Origin: Alphaproteobacteria bacterium
GTDB lineage: Bacteria > Pseudomonadota > Alphaproteobacteria > Thalassobaculales > Thalassobaculaceae
NCBI GenBank assembly: GCA_024742275.1
Contig: JANSYS010000007.1
Location: 1 to 64,000 of the forward strand
Direction of reading: 5' to 3'
DNA length: 64,000 bases
A program made the translations under genes and the position numbers. How positions within the stretch are numbered: position 1 is the stretch's first letter; the number at the start of each line of letters is the position of its first letter. A model generated the notes under the pieces. That model did no database searches and was not told the origin of the DNA. It saw nothing but the letters and a program-made list of their open reading frames with translations. Below are positions 41,319 through 50,504 of this stretch, piece after piece.

Positions 41319-42482
41319 ATGGGAACGTTGATGGTTTTCCTTCACGGCTTAGGCCAAGTGCTCTGGCGCTCGGCGGTTCACAGAACAAGAAAAATGGCTC
41401 TGTGCGCTGCCCTTTTGGGTGTGGCCGTGTTGGGAGGGTGCGTATTTGGCGCGCCATATGCCAAGAGCTATAAATCTAGCTGGCAACTCCTACAAAGCGC
41501 CATCTCTCCCGACGGGGGAGAGGTTTTGATCGTCTATATCGACCGGCAGCGGCGCCAAGGTCACCGGGTATACATTCTCGACATTGCATCCGGCAGCCAG
41601 CGGCGCGTGCCCTTGCCAGCCCATATCAGCTGGTCAAACCCAAGTTTCCACCCTCTCGATCCGGATCGGGTTCTCCTCACGGCGAGATGTACAGAGCGGA
41701 GTGTTTGCCCTGACAGTGATATTGGCGTTCGTTTGTATGACGTCCGACTATCTACTGCCGAAGCGCGCCCATTGACCCCCGCGTTCGAACGAGGGAAGTG
41801 GGAGCTCGCGGTCGGCGCCTCGACCTACAACGCAGATGCGACGAAGATCGCATCCCTTTCCTATGACATTCTGGAAAGCCCCTTTCCCGAAGATCAGATT
41901 CGTGTCTCCCCGGACACAACGGCTATGGGGGTCTCGGTCATCGATACCTCGACAGGTCGCTTGGAAAGAGTTCTACCGACTGAATCGGTTCCCCTCAGCT
42001 TTGGCATCTTATCTGCACCAGAATTCATCAATGATGATGTTTTGCTTCTTCTTGGTGGAGCCGAGAAGAATGAGACGACTGGCGAGCGCCATATAGATGG
42101 TCATGAATACCCTTGGGTCTTCGATATCAACGGTGGTCAAATTTCCAAAATTCCAATCGAAAGTGGAAGTGTTCGCCGTGTCACAGGGAGCTTATACTTA
42201 ATATCCGATGAAAAGTTTTTATTTTTGACCCATCAAAAAAATAAAGATCCGCGAAAAAATGAAAGTTATATTTACGAAATTTTCATATCAGATGGTCTGA
42301 GTGCAGAGCAAATAACAGACCTTGACCTCCCTCTGTCTAATTTGAGTTATTCAGAAGGTTCTAGTGTTGCTGCGATGCAGGTTCTGAATTCAGGGAACGA
42401 TTATTATGAACAGAGAATAGTTCTTGTGAACGTCCGGACTGGCGATGTCAGGTCACTGAAGTTGCCAGGAACGTTCGAGTGA
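41319..42482 (+). CDS. Putative lipoprotein with a beta-propeller-like body
   Basis: A 387-residue protein; GGAGAG stands just before the ATG at 41319, with an alternative ATG at 41394. The region MALCAALLGVAVLGGC has a lipobox (L-G-G-C), so it is likely an outer- or inner-membrane lipoprotein after signal-peptidase II cleavage. The rest shows repeated strand-rich units (SPDGGEVLIVYIDRQ, SWSNPSFHPLDPDRVLL, VSVIDTSTGRLERVLP, PWVFDINGGQISKIPI, IVLVNVRTGDVRSLKL) like TolB-type propellers. Its 3' half (about 42,180-42,480) is distinctly AT-rich, unlike all neighbours, suggesting horizontal transfer. No specific family recognised. Confidence 0.7.
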   Translation: MGTLMVFLHGLGQVLWRSAVHRTRKMALCAALLGVAVLGGCVFGAPYAKSYKSSWQLLQSAISPDGGEVLIVYIDRQRRQGHRVYILDIASGSQRRVPLPAHISWSNPSFHPLDPDRVLLTARCTERSVCPDSDIGVRLYDVRLSTAEARPLTPAFERGKWELAVGASTYNADATKIASLSYDILESPFPEDQIRVSPDTTAMGVSVIDTSTGRLERVLPTESVPLSFGILSAPEFINDDVLLLLGGAEKNETTGERHIDGHEYPWVFDINGGQISKIPIESGSVRRVTGSLYLISDEKFLFLTHQKNKDPRKNESYIYEIFISDGLSAEQITDLDLPLSNLSYSEGSSVAAMQVLNSGNDYYEQRIVLVNVRTGDVRSLKLPGTFE

Positions 42483-42549
42483 TTTTCTCAGGGTTACGAT
42501 CACATGGCTACCGGCGACGAAGCCAAGCGGATCACCCGACCCGTCGCCC

Positions 42550-44070
42550 CTACCCGTACACCGCCAGCGCGACCTGCTGGCTGACGCCCTTCAGGTCCAC
42601 CGCGCCGCGGTCGGCGAACAGGGCGTAGGTGGGCAGGTCGCGGTCGAACAGCATGGTGGAGAAGCAGGCCTCGTTATCGCCGGCCTTGGCGGAGATGCGG
42701 GCGGCGAGCTGCACCGTGGAGCCGAAGAAGTCGTCCTCCTTGTGGATCGCCTCGCCGAAATGCCCGCCGCAGCGGATCTTGTAGGACGGCACCTCCGGCC
42801 GGTTGGCCAGCCCCTTCATCATGTCGATCACCGCCACCGCGCAGGCGACCATCCGCTCCTTGTTGGCGAAGCTGAGCATGAGGCCGTCGCCCAGATGCTT
42901 CACCTTGCGCCCGCCGAAGCGCCGGCACATGTCGAGGACCACCTCCTCGTGGTGATCGATCACCGACTGGGCCGCCGCGTCGCCGATCTCGCTGGTCAGC
43001 CGCGTGCTGTCGACGATGTCGGTGAAGAGGATTCCGACCTGGACCTTGCCGCCGAGCCCGACCTTGAGAGCGTCGGAAATGCCGAACGCCTCCTCGAAGG
43101 TGCGCTTCAGCGCGTCCAGGTCCGCGTTCTGATAGTGGCGGAAGCACTTGGAGCCGACGCGGATCGCCTGGGGCGCATCGTCCTCGGTCAGGTAGCGCTC
43201 CATCGTCTCCACGAAATGGCCGATGGCGTCGTGGCTCTGGATGAAGAAACGCAGCACCTGGCCGACCACCGACCGCCCGCGCTCGGAGAAGATGTTGATG
43301 TCGTGCTCGATCGAGAACAGGACCCCGATGGCGAACAGACTGATCCGGCGCGAGAAGTCGAGGTCGCGGCGGGCGGCCTCCAGGACGCCGCCGTCGTTCA
43401 GCGCATCGAAGAAGCTGCGAAACTGCCGGTAGGTGGTGTCGGCGACCACGAGGTCTTCCTGAGCGACCTCCAGCTCGTCTTCGAAGACCGGTACCTGCCC
43501 GCGCATCCGCGTCGGGCCGGCGACCGGCGGCGGGACAAGGCGCTCCGGCCCGTCGCTGCCGTCGGGCTGACGCGTGCGGGTCGGCACGAAGAGAAAGGAC
43601 AGCAGCTCGGAGAGCGACCCGCCGAAACCGAGCCGGCGACCGGCGGCAGCACTCGCCGCCTTCGAGCGCTCGGTCTGGCCGGCGGATTTAGCCTGGCCGC
43701 CGGATGGGCCCTTCGCCGCAGGGCGTGCGGATTTCTTGCGGGTCGCCGGGCTGCCGGAACCGGCGGTCTGGGCGCGGGCGCCGTCCTGGCGCGCGTTCCT
43801 CTGGCCCCGGCCTGCCCGGGGCGATGCCGGCGCCGCAGGCGCGGTGGCCGCCTTGTCCTCGAACCGCTTGAAGACCAGCGTCCGGCGCTTGAAGAGGCCG
43901 TCCTCCCCCAGCGTCTCCTCGACCAGCTTCAGGCCGCTGCCCGGCGGATCCCTCTCCAGGCGCTGGATCTCGGAGCGGGCCTGACCGAGGTCGCTCGGAT
44001 CGAAGGACAGCAGCGTGCGCCAGCCGCCCTCCGACTGAACCTCGATCTCATAGGCCACGACCTGAGCCAT
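42550..44070 (-). CDS. Class III adenylate/guanylate cyclase-domain protein
   Basis: A 506-residue cytosolic protein. Residues 1-70 form a small conserved domain (YEIEVQSEGGWRTLLSFDPS); 75-150 is a disordered Ala/Lys/Arg/Gly linker; 200-330 is a helical region with TTYRQFRSFFDALNDGGVLE and FSIEHDINIFSERGRSVVGQ. The cyclase catalytic domain (about 345-500) has VGILFTDIVDSTRLTSEIGD (metal Asp), KHLGDGLMLSF (second Asp) and HFGEAIHKEDDFFGSTVQLA then ARISAKA (transition-state Asn replaced by Gln-Leu-Ala-Ala-Arg pattern with Arg kept). Probably makes cAMP in response to an internal signal. Confidence 0.85.
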   Translation of the reverse strand: MAQVVAYEIEVQSEGGWRTLLSFDPSDLGQARSEIQRLERDPPGSGLKLVEETLGEDGLFKRRTLVFKRFEDKAATAPAAPASPRAGRGQRNARQDGARAQTAGSGSPATRKKSARPAAKGPSGGQAKSAGQTERSKAASAAAGRRLGFGGSLSELLSFLFVPTRTRQPDGSDGPERLVPPPVAGPTRMRGQVPVFEDELEVAQEDLVVADTTYRQFRSFFDALNDGGVLEAARRDLDFSRRISLFAIGVLFSIEHDINIFSERGRSVVGQVLRFFIQSHDAIGHFVETMERYLTEDDAPQAIRVGSKCFRHYQNADLDALKRTFEEAFGISDALKVGLGGKVQVGILFTDIVDSTRLTSEIGDAAAQSVIDHHEEVVLDMCRRFGGRKVKHLGDGLMLSFANKERMVACAVAVIDMMKGLANRPEVPSYKIRCGGHFGEAIHKEDDFFGSTVQLAARISAKAGDNEACFSTMLFDRDLPTYALFADRGAVDLKGVSQQVALAVYG

Positions 44071-44150
44071 GCCGGCTTTCCCCCACCCGGAAAGGTCCCG
44101 CGGACCGTCCCCGATTCAGTACCGCGAACCGGCCGGGAACGCCAGTTGGC

Positions 44151-45038
44151 TCACTCCTTCTGGAACGACACCGACGCCCACTCCTCCCAGAGGGTGGCGA
44201 GAGCGGCATAATCCATGTCGCCCATACCCTTGGCCTCGGCGATCTCGTAGGGCGTGTGGGAGGCGAGCGTGGCGAACAGCGGCACGCCGAGATTCTGCGC
44301 GGTCTCCAGCGCCAGGACCGAATCCTTCCGAGCGTTCGAGACCGACATGCCGCCCGCGTAGTCGCCGTCCGCCATGCGCTCCTGGACCCGATGGACCAGC
44401 GGGCGCAGCAACCCCTCGTCCCGGTTCAGGATGTCGACCATCGTCTGCACCGGCACGCCGAGTTTGGTCGACATGGCGAACGCCTCGATCAGCACGACCA
44501 TGACGGCATGCATCACCCCGTTGTTGACCACCTTCGTTCCCATGCCGGCGCCGATCGGGCCGAGTTCGAAGATCCGCTCGGCCAGCAGGTCGAGCACCGG
44601 GCGGGCGAGGGCAATCTCCTCCGGCGAGCCGCCGAGGAAGAAGGTGATCCGGGCCGCCGCCATGCTGGCCACGCCGCCGGCGATGGCGGCATCGACGAAC
44701 CCGACGCCGTCGGCCCGGCAGCGCGCGTGACAGGCGATGGCCGTGGCGGGAGTGACGGTGCTGGTCTCGATGATGACGGCGGGCCGATGTCCGGCGCCGA
44801 GGATCTCCTCGACCACGGCGATGGACGCCTCCGGTTTCGGCAGGGACAGAATGATCCGGCCGCATCGGGCGGCCACGTCTGCGGCGCTCGCGGCCAGGAC
44901 GACGCCCATCCCGTCGGCCGTCTGGCGGCGCTGATCGCTGAGGTCGAAGCCGACCACGGTCTGGCCCTTGTCCAGCAGCGCCTTGCAGACCGACGCCCCG
45001 GCGTTGCCGAGACCGACGATGCCGATCGGAGTGCTCAT
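44151..45038 (-). CDS. 3-hydroxyisobutyrate dehydrogenase-like NAD(P) oxidoreductase
   Basis: A 295-residue beta-hydroxyacid dehydrogenase: GIVGLGNAGASVCKALLDKG (Rossmann), IETSTVTPATAIACHARCRA near 90, FVDAAIAGGVASMAAARITF near 114 (substrate D-A-x-x-x-G-G), and GAGMGTKVVNNGVMHAVMVV near 164 (catalytic Lys and Asn). It oxidises a 3-hydroxy acid or reduces a tartronate-type semialdehyde. It is followed upstream (same strand) by a class II aldolase gene 37 bases away, an arrangement common in sugar-acid catabolism. Confidence 0.87.
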   Translation of the reverse strand: MSTPIGIVGLGNAGASVCKALLDKGQTVVGFDLSDQRRQTADGMGVVLAASAADVAARCGRIILSLPKPEASIAVVEEILGAGHRPAVIIETSTVTPATAIACHARCRADGVGFVDAAIAGGVASMAAARITFFLGGSPEEIALARPVLDLLAERIFELGPIGAGMGTKVVNNGVMHAVMVVLIEAFAMSTKLGVPVQTMVDILNRDEGLLRPLVHRVQERMADGDYAGGMSVSNARKDSVLALETAQNLGVPLFATLASHTPYEIAEAKGMGDMDYAALATLWEEWASVSFQKE

Positions 45039-45075
45039 TCTTCCATTCCCCTCAGGTGTCGCTCGGAAAGCGGGT

Positions 45076-45849
45076 TCAGTTGCGGTAGTCGCCTTGGCCC
45101 ATACGCTCGAGCTTACGCTTCCAGGCCGCGAGTTCGAGTGTGCCGATGCCGGCGAGACGCGCGCCTTCGGGCTTCTGGGCGCGGGTGTGGTCGACGATCT
45201 CCGGCGGGATCGGAAGAAGCTCCGCCTGACCGCCTGCCTGCGCCAGGACCTGCACCCGGCAGGCGCGCTCCAGGTTGTACATATGGAAGAACGCCTCGGC
45301 GACGGTCTCGCCGACGGTCAGCGTGCCGTGGTTGCGCAGAATCAGCGCCTTGCAGTCGCCGATGTCGGCGACGAGTCGCGGCTTCTCGGCATCGTCCAAC
45401 GCGAGGCCCTCGTAGTCGTGGTAGGCCACGCCACCCGGCAGGAACATCGCGAACTGCGAGGCGTCGATCAGCCCCTGGCGCTGGCAGGAAACCGCGACAC
45501 CGCTGTCCGTGTGCAGGTGGATCACGCAATGCGCGCCCGGCACCGCCTCGTGAACCGCGCCGTGGATGATGAACCCCGCGTAGTTGATCGGGTACTCGCT
45601 CTCCTCGACGATGTTTCCCTGGAGGTCGATCTTCACCAGGTTGGAGGCGGTCACCTCCTCGTACATCAGACCGAACGGATTGATCAGGAAGTGGTTTTCC
45701 TCGCCCGGCACCCTGGCGGAAATGTGAGTGTAGATCAGGTCGTCCATCTGACGGGCGGCGAAGATCCGGTAGACGGCGGCGAGATCCTCGCGCACCTGCT
45801 GTTCTTCGACCGATCGGCGGGCGGCAGTCTGCATCGAGGTGACGGTCAC
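45076..45849 (-). CDS. Class II aldolase/adducin-family protein
   Basis: A 257-residue protein: IFAARQMDDLIYTHISARVP near 29, HFLINPFGLMYEEVTASNLV near 53, IHGAVHEAVPGAHCVIHLHT near 89 (zinc-binding H-x-H) and LILRNHGTLTVGETVAEAFF near 148 (third His). Zinc ligands are in place, so aldolase or decarboxylase activity on a phosphorylated or free sugar acid or keto acid is possible; many members of this subgroup are catabolic decarboxylases. Neighbours are a beta-hydroxyacid dehydrogenase (downstream) and a VOC protein (12 bases upstream). Confidence 0.87.
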   Translation of the reverse strand: MTVTSMQTAARRSVEEQQVREDLAAVYRIFAARQMDDLIYTHISARVPGEENHFLINPFGLMYEEVTASNLVKIDLQGNIVEESEYPINYAGFIIHGAVHEAVPGAHCVIHLHTDSGVAVSCQRQGLIDASQFAMFLPGGVAYHDYEGLALDDAEKPRLVADIGDCKALILRNHGTLTVGETVAEAFFHMYNLERACRVQVLAQAGGQAELLPIPPEIVDHTRAQKPEGARLAGIGTLELAAWKRKLERMGQGDYRN

Positions 45850-45861
45850 GGTCGGCCTCCT

Positions 45862-46272
45862 TCAGGTTCCTGTGAACTCGGTAATGTCGGCGCTTTCCTC
45901 CGGCGGGAAATCGATATGGATGTGGTTGCCGTCGGCGTCGAAAATGTTCACCTGGGTATGTCCGAACCCGTCGCCCGGCAGGACGCCGCACTGGTAGGGC
46001 ACGTTCTCGGCGCGGAGATGGGCCAGGAAGTCCCCGAGACCGGTGGCCCGCAGGGCGAAGTGCTCGAGCTGCTGGTCGCCGCGGTAGTCGGCGGTCGCGC
46101 CGGTCCCGACGATGTGGACCACCGCGTCCGGGCCGGAATACATCCAGGCGCCGTCGAACCCGAAATCCGGGCGTTTGCCTTTCTCCAGGCCGAGCACGCG
46201 TTCGTAGAAGGCGACCAGACGCGGCACGTCCGTCGTGCGGAGATTGACATGATCGAGCCGACCGATTGGCAT
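45862..46272 (-). CDS. VOC-family (glyoxalase/dioxygenase-like) protein
   Basis: A 136-residue protein with one vicinal-oxygen-chelate unit pair: RLDHVNLRTTDVPRLVAFYE (metal His), DAVVHIVGTG, QLEHFALRATGLGDFLAHLR (second His region), and VNIFDADGNHIHIDFPPEES (metal-binding Glu/His end). It could be an isomerase, lyase or dioxygenase; the catalytic class is not decidable. It belongs to the leftward VOC/aldolase/dehydrogenase set. Confidence 0.83.
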   Translation of the reverse strand: MPIGRLDHVNLRTTDVPRLVAFYERVLGLEKGKRPDFGFDGAWMYSGPDAVVHIVGTGATADYRGDQQLEHFALRATGLGDFLAHLRAENVPYQCGVLPGDGFGHTQVNIFDADGNHIHIDFPPEESADITEFTGT

Positions 46273-46328
46273 GGCGTCCTCCCGTGTTCGTTTTTCCGCA
46301 GCATAGACCCAGGCACCGACGCGACGCC

Positions 46329-47510
46329 ATGACCGACCGCCTCTCCAACGCCGACCTGCGCCGCCTGTTCATCCACCAGCACGCGCTGTCCGGATCGCCC
46401 GGCGGCCCGCTGACCCGCGACGGCCTGGACGATCTGATCGGTCGGCTCGGGTTCGTTCAGGTCGACACCATTTCCACGCTGGAACAGGCGCATCACCATA
46501 TCCTGTTCACCCGGGCCAACGGTTACCGGAAGTCGCTGCTGAAGCACCTGCTGGAGAAGCGGCGCTCGCTGTTCGAGCACTGGACGCACGACGCCTCGAT
46601 CATCCCGACCCGCTTCTATCCGTATTGGAAGCCGCGTTTCCGGCGCTACAAGGCGCGAATGGACGCCGCCCCCCATTGGGATCAGCGCTTTGCCGGACGG
46701 CGCGACGCGGTGCTGGAGGAGATGCGCCGGCGGGTCGAGACGGAAGGTGCGACCACTTCGCGCGACGTCACGCCCGACGATACCGAGGAGCGCGGCGCCT
46801 GGTGGGGCTGGACCCCGTCGAAGACCGCACTCGAATACCTGTGGCGCTCCGGCGAACTGGCGGTCGCCGGGCGGCGGGGCTTCGCCAAGGTCTACGACCT
46901 GTCCCACCGGGTGATCCCGGCGGAGCACCACGACCCGGAGCCCGACCATGCGGCCTTCGTCGACTGGTGCGGACGCGAGGCAATCGCGCGGCTGGCGGTC
47001 GCCACCCATGGCGAGATCGCCCGGTTCTTCGACTCGATCTCCCCGGCGGAGGCGCAGGCCTGGTGCGAGAACGCCGGCGGGAACACCCTGCGCCGGATCG
47101 AGATCGAACAGGCCGACGGGTCGGTCCGCGACGTCTGGGCCCGGCCGGACGTGCTGGCACTGGCGAAGGACGCGCCGGAGCCGCCGGCCCGCGTGCGCTT
47201 CCTCTCCCCCTTCGATCCGATGATCCGCGAGCGCGAGCGCACCCAGAGGCTTTTCGGTTTCGACTACCGCTTCGAGGCGTTCGTGCCGGCGGCAAAGCGG
47301 GTCTACGGCTACTACGTCCTGCCGATGCTGGAACGGGACCGGCTGATCGGCCGCATCGAGCTAAAGACCCACCGCGACCGCGGCGACCTGGAAGTGCGCG
47401 GCCTGTGGATGGAGCCGGGCGTACGGGCGTCGAAGGCGCGCGACGCGAAGATCGACGCCGAGATCGAGCGCTGGCGGGCATACACGGGCATGGAGCGGGT
47501 GGTTCGGTGA
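46329..47510 (+). CDS. YcaQ-like (winged-helix) DNA glycosylase family protein
   Basis: A 393-residue protein starting MTDRLSNADLRRLFIHQHAL (the longer frame to 46266 overlaps the divergent VOC gene). It carries LGFVQVDTISTLEQAHHHIL near 40, the Q-x-D catalytic motif of YcaQ/AlkX interstrand-crosslink glycosylases, then LEKRRSLFEHWTHDASIIPT near 78, AWWGWTPSKTALEYLWRSGE near 157 (winged helix) and LSPFDPMIRERERTQRLFGF near 297. Family members unhook alkylation crosslinks. Single gene; no clear ribosome-binding site. Confidence 0.85.
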   Translation: MTDRLSNADLRRLFIHQHALSGSPGGPLTRDGLDDLIGRLGFVQVDTISTLEQAHHHILFTRANGYRKSLLKHLLEKRRSLFEHWTHDASIIPTRFYPYWKPRFRRYKARMDAAPHWDQRFAGRRDAVLEEMRRRVETEGATTSRDVTPDDTEERGAWWGWTPSKTALEYLWRSGELAVAGRRGFAKVYDLSHRVIPAEHHDPEPDHAAFVDWCGREAIARLAVATHGEIARFFDSISPAEAQAWCENAGGNTLRRIEIEQADGSVRDVWARPDVLALAKDAPEPPARVRFLSPFDPMIRERERTQRLFGFDYRFEAFVPAAKRVYGYYVLPMLERDRLIGRIELKTHRDRGDLEVRGLWMEPGVRASKARDAKIDAEIERWRAYTGMERVVR

Positions 47511-47631
47511 GGACTGCGAGAGACGGAAAACATCCTTCGATGAAGATCGGTCTCATTGTCGAACCAAACCCGTCCAGAACGCTCTTCGGCCCTGCCCCAA
47601 AGACCGAGTCAATCGCCCTCTAGCCGGCTCC

Positions 47632-48597
47632 TCAGCCCACCATATCCCGTCGCACCACGCCGGTGAGACACCCGATCGCGCCCGCCGCCTTGACCAGTTC
47701 CGAGCCGTCGACCGTCACGCACTCGATCCCGGCCTTTTCGTAGACCCTCTGGACGCTATCGTAGCCGCCGAGCATCAGAACTTTCCGAGGAGCGAGGGTG
47801 ACGATGTTCAGCGCCCGGTTCAGGGTTCCGTCGCTCTCCCCGTCCGGCAGCCACAGGATCTCGTAGCCGCGCTCCTCCAGCGCCCGCACGGCGGAGAACG
47901 GCGTGCGCCGGGGCCAGCAGATCGCCAGGTCCCGGTCGACGATCCGCAGCATGCCCATGAAGTGCATGGTGCCGAACGGCATGTCGACGGCCAGGGTCTC
48001 GACGCCGATCTCCTCCATCGACGCCGCGATCTGCGCGGCCGCGTCCTCGTTGGTGCGCAGCCCCAGCCCGACCATCACCGTCTCCGGGTCCAGCCACATC
48101 AGGTCGGCGCCCTCGAACACCGCGTTGCCGGTCAGCGTGCGCAGGATCGGCACCCCGGCATCGGCGAGGCGGCGGGCGACCCAGCGCTCCTCCCCGGCCC
48201 GCACGGTCGAGGCCGGCCGCGCCAGGATCGCCCCCTCGGGCGACATCACGAACAGGTCGGCGCAGAACATCTGGTTCGGGGTCGGCTGGCCGGCCGGGTC
48301 GACATACTGCACGTCGACGCCGTTGGCGCGGTAGGCCTCGGCCATGGCGTCGTGCTGGGCACCGGCCAGACCCAGGTCGAGCGGTTCCAGCATCTGCACC
48401 GAGTTCGGGTCCTCAAGCGCGGCCGCCAGCTCGCCGCCGGGCCGGTGCAGCAGCACCGAACGCAGCGGCGCGTACTCGCTGTCGATGCCGCTGGCGGTCC
48501 AGAGATCGCCGATCTCCTGGCGGTGAGTGCGCGTGCGGCCCTGCCAGCCGGGACCGCCATAGGCCGCCGAGTTAAACGTGTTGCCGGTCTTGTCCAT
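47632..48597 (-). CDS. DDAH/arginine-deiminase-like amidinotransferase-fold hydrolase
   Basis: A 321-residue protein; the ATG at 48597 is preceded by GGGAGGGGAG. The fold shows YAPLRSVLLHRPGGELAAAL near 38, FCADLFVMSPEGAILARPAS near 110, FEGADLMWLDPETVMVGLGL near 160, GTMHFMGMLRIVDRDLAICW near 210 (catalytic His) and GAIGCLTGVVRRD at the C terminus (nucleophilic Cys). It should hydrolyse a guanidino compound such as dimethylarginine or arginine, yielding citrulline. Isolated gene. Confidence 0.83.
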   Translation of the reverse strand: MDKTGNTFNSAAYGGPGWQGRTRTHRQEIGDLWTASGIDSEYAPLRSVLLHRPGGELAAALEDPNSVQMLEPLDLGLAGAQHDAMAEAYRANGVDVQYVDPAGQPTPNQMFCADLFVMSPEGAILARPASTVRAGEERWVARRLADAGVPILRTLTGNAVFEGADLMWLDPETVMVGLGLRTNEDAAAQIAASMEEIGVETLAVDMPFGTMHFMGMLRIVDRDLAICWPRRTPFSAVRALEERGYEILWLPDGESDGTLNRALNIVTLAPRKVLMLGGYDSVQRVYEKAGIECVTVDGSELVKAAGAIGCLTGVVRRDMVG

Positions 48598-48737
48598 GCT
48601 CCCCTCCCGCATCGCTTTGGACCGGGAGGATTGTCGGGCACTCCCGGAATGTCAAAGGCGGGGGGCTCCAGCGCCCGATTTAACGCCGGCACCGACCGGA
48701 AACGGTTGATTGTCCGCACCCGACGACAGCCGTCCGA

Positions 48738-49262
48738 TCAGTCCCCGTCCACGGCGTGCATGCCAACCAGAACGCCTCCGACGCGCCCCGATTCCAGCAT
48801 CAGAGGCAGGTCAAGACGCTCGAAAGCGACGCGCCGTCCCTGGAGCACCCTGCAATAGCGGGACGCCAACGGCATAGCCGCCCGGGTCACCGCATCGCAG
48901 TTCGCCTGAAACATGCGCCGGTATTCCGGATCCGGCAATGCGCTCAACGGCTGACCGGTGATGTCGAGCGACGACAGTTCGACGATCTTCCTGCCGACCG
49001 TGCGGAACACGCACTCCCCGCCCGGCACCGGACGTTCCAGCAGGATCATCCAGTCTGCGAGTTCCGGCACCGACGCGAAGTCGATAGTCGAGAACTCCGG
49101 GCACCGCCGAAACTGACGAACGTCGTTCCAGAAATCGAGGACGTCGCGCATTTTCGCGCTTCGCAGCCAGGATAGAACCCCCGCCGTACTGAAATCCGGC
49201 GCGTACTCGACCGAACTGGTATCGAGATCCGGATGCCGGTCAGCGGGGTCGGGAAGGACCAT
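48738..49262 (-). CDS. PAS_5-type PAS-domain protein
   Basis: A 174-residue protein. RDVLDFWNDVRQFRRCPEFS near 38, VPELADWMILLERPVPGGEC, VFRTVGRKIVELSSLDITGQ near 84 and MPLASRYCRVLQGRRVAFER LDLPLMLESGRVGG follow the PF07310 PAS_5 layout, typical of alphaproteobacteria, where it usually stands alone with no output domain. It may bind a small ligand and act through a partner. Single gene on the minus strand. Confidence 0.75.
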   Translation of the reverse strand: MVLPDPADRHPDLDTSSVEYAPDFSTAGVLSWLRSAKMRDVLDFWNDVRQFRRCPEFSTIDFASVPELADWMILLERPVPGGECVFRTVGRKIVELSSLDITGQPLSALPDPEYRRMFQANCDAVTRAAMPLASRYCRVLQGRRVAFERLDLPLMLESGRVGGVLVGMHAVDGD

Positions 49263-49316
49263 GGAAGGTTCCGTTGGGGAGAGCGACTGTCGATCGTAAG
49301 ACAGAAATCCCCACCG

Positions 49317-50498
49317 TCAATGCGACTTTGTGAGTTTTCTCACAGTATCGAGGATTTCGGTCGTGTGTTCGCCGAGCTCCGGAGGCGGCTGCCGCAGTGC
49401 CGCGGGGGTCTCAGTCAGTTTCACCGGAAACCCGGTCATCCTGATCGGGGTGCGCCCCGGCCGCTGTGACTGGATGACCATCTCCTGGGCGAGGACCTGC
49501 GGGTCGGTGAACACCTCGTCCAGCCCCATCACTCGGCCGGCTGGGCAGCCCGCCTTGTTGATCGCCTCGATCCAGTGCTCGACCGGTCGCTCCCTCGTGA
49601 CCGCGTTGATCCGCGCATTGAGCCCCTCGCGGTTTGCCATACGGTCGGCGTTGGTGGCGAACTCGGGTTTCTGAAGCAGATCGCCGAGGCTCAGCACGTT
49701 CAGGAACCGCTCGACGAATGTGTCGTTCGAGGGCGCCACCGCGATCTCTCCGTCGGACGCCTGAAACAGGCCGTAGGGGGCGACGATCGGATGGTTGTTG
49801 CCGGTGCGGCTGGGATTTCGGCCCGTGGCGAAATACTCCGCGGACAGATAGGCCATCATCGACATCAGCCCACCGGTCAGACTGCTCTCCACCCGTTGGC
49901 CGCGCCCGGTACGGTGCCGCGCCTCCAGCGCCGAGACCACGCCGAAAGCGCAGTAAAGGCCGGCGATCAGATCGGAAACCGGCGGGGCGGCCCGGCGGGG
50001 CGGACCGTCCGGGTCTCCGTTCACCGCCATGAACCCGCTCATCGCCTGGGCGATGAAGTCGAAGGCGGGCCGATCGACATACGGACCGGTGGAGCCGTAG
50101 CCGTTGACGCTTGCGCAGATCAGGCGGGAATTGATCTCGCTCAGTCGTTCCGGTGAGAAGCCCATCTTCGCGAACACGCCGGGTCGATAATTCTCGACGA
50201 CGATATCGGCGGTCTCCAGTAGCCGGACGAGGTCCGCTTTTCCTTCGTCGGTGTAGAGATCAAGAACCACCGACTTCTTGTTGCGATTGAACTGGGCGAA
50301 GTACCAACTGTAGCCGTCCACCATCGCGCCCTGGGCGCGCACGGGATCGCCAGCAGGCGGCTCGATCTTGATCACCTCCGCGCCCATATCCGCCAGCATC
50401 TGGGTGCAGAAGGGTCCCGCCAGAATCCGCGTCAGGTCAACGACGCGGATACCGTCGAGCGCCCCGGCCGGGGCGCCCGCACCGTCACTGTACGACAC
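49317..50498 (-). CDS. CaiB/BaiF-family (class III) CoA-transferase (1)
   Basis: A 393-residue enzyme: LDGIRVVDLTRILAGPFCTQ near 14, MLADMGAEVIKIEPPAGDPV near 34, WYFAQFNRNKKSVVLDLYTD near 66, ENYRPGVFAKMGFSPERLS near 103, VDRPAFDFIAQAMSGFMAVN near 141 (catalytic Asp) and GQRVESSLTGGLMSMMAYLS near 198. It transfers CoA between acids without free intermediates. Six bases after its upstream neighbour HMG-CoA lyase, so the two are one operon, suggesting handling of a branched acyl-CoA. Confidence 0.9.
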   Translation of the reverse strand: MSYSDGAGAPAGALDGIRVVDLTRILAGPFCTQMLADMGAEVIKIEPPAGDPVRAQGAMVDGYSWYFAQFNRNKKSVVLDLYTDEGKADLVRLLETADIVVENYRPGVFAKMGFSPERLSEINSRLICASVNGYGSTGPYVDRPAFDFIAQAMSGFMAVNGDPDGPPRRAAPPVSDLIAGLYCAFGVVSALEARHRTGRGQRVESSLTGGLMSMMAYLSAEYFATGRNPSRTGNNHPIVAPYGLFQASDGEIAVAPSNDTFVERFLNVLSLGDLLQKPEFATNADRMANREGLNARINAVTRERPVEHWIEAINKAGCPAGRVMGLDEVFTDPQVLAQEMVIQSQRPGRTPIRMTGFPVKLTETPAALRQPPPELGEHTTEILDTVRKLTKSH

Positions 50499-50504
50499 GA
50501 GCGA

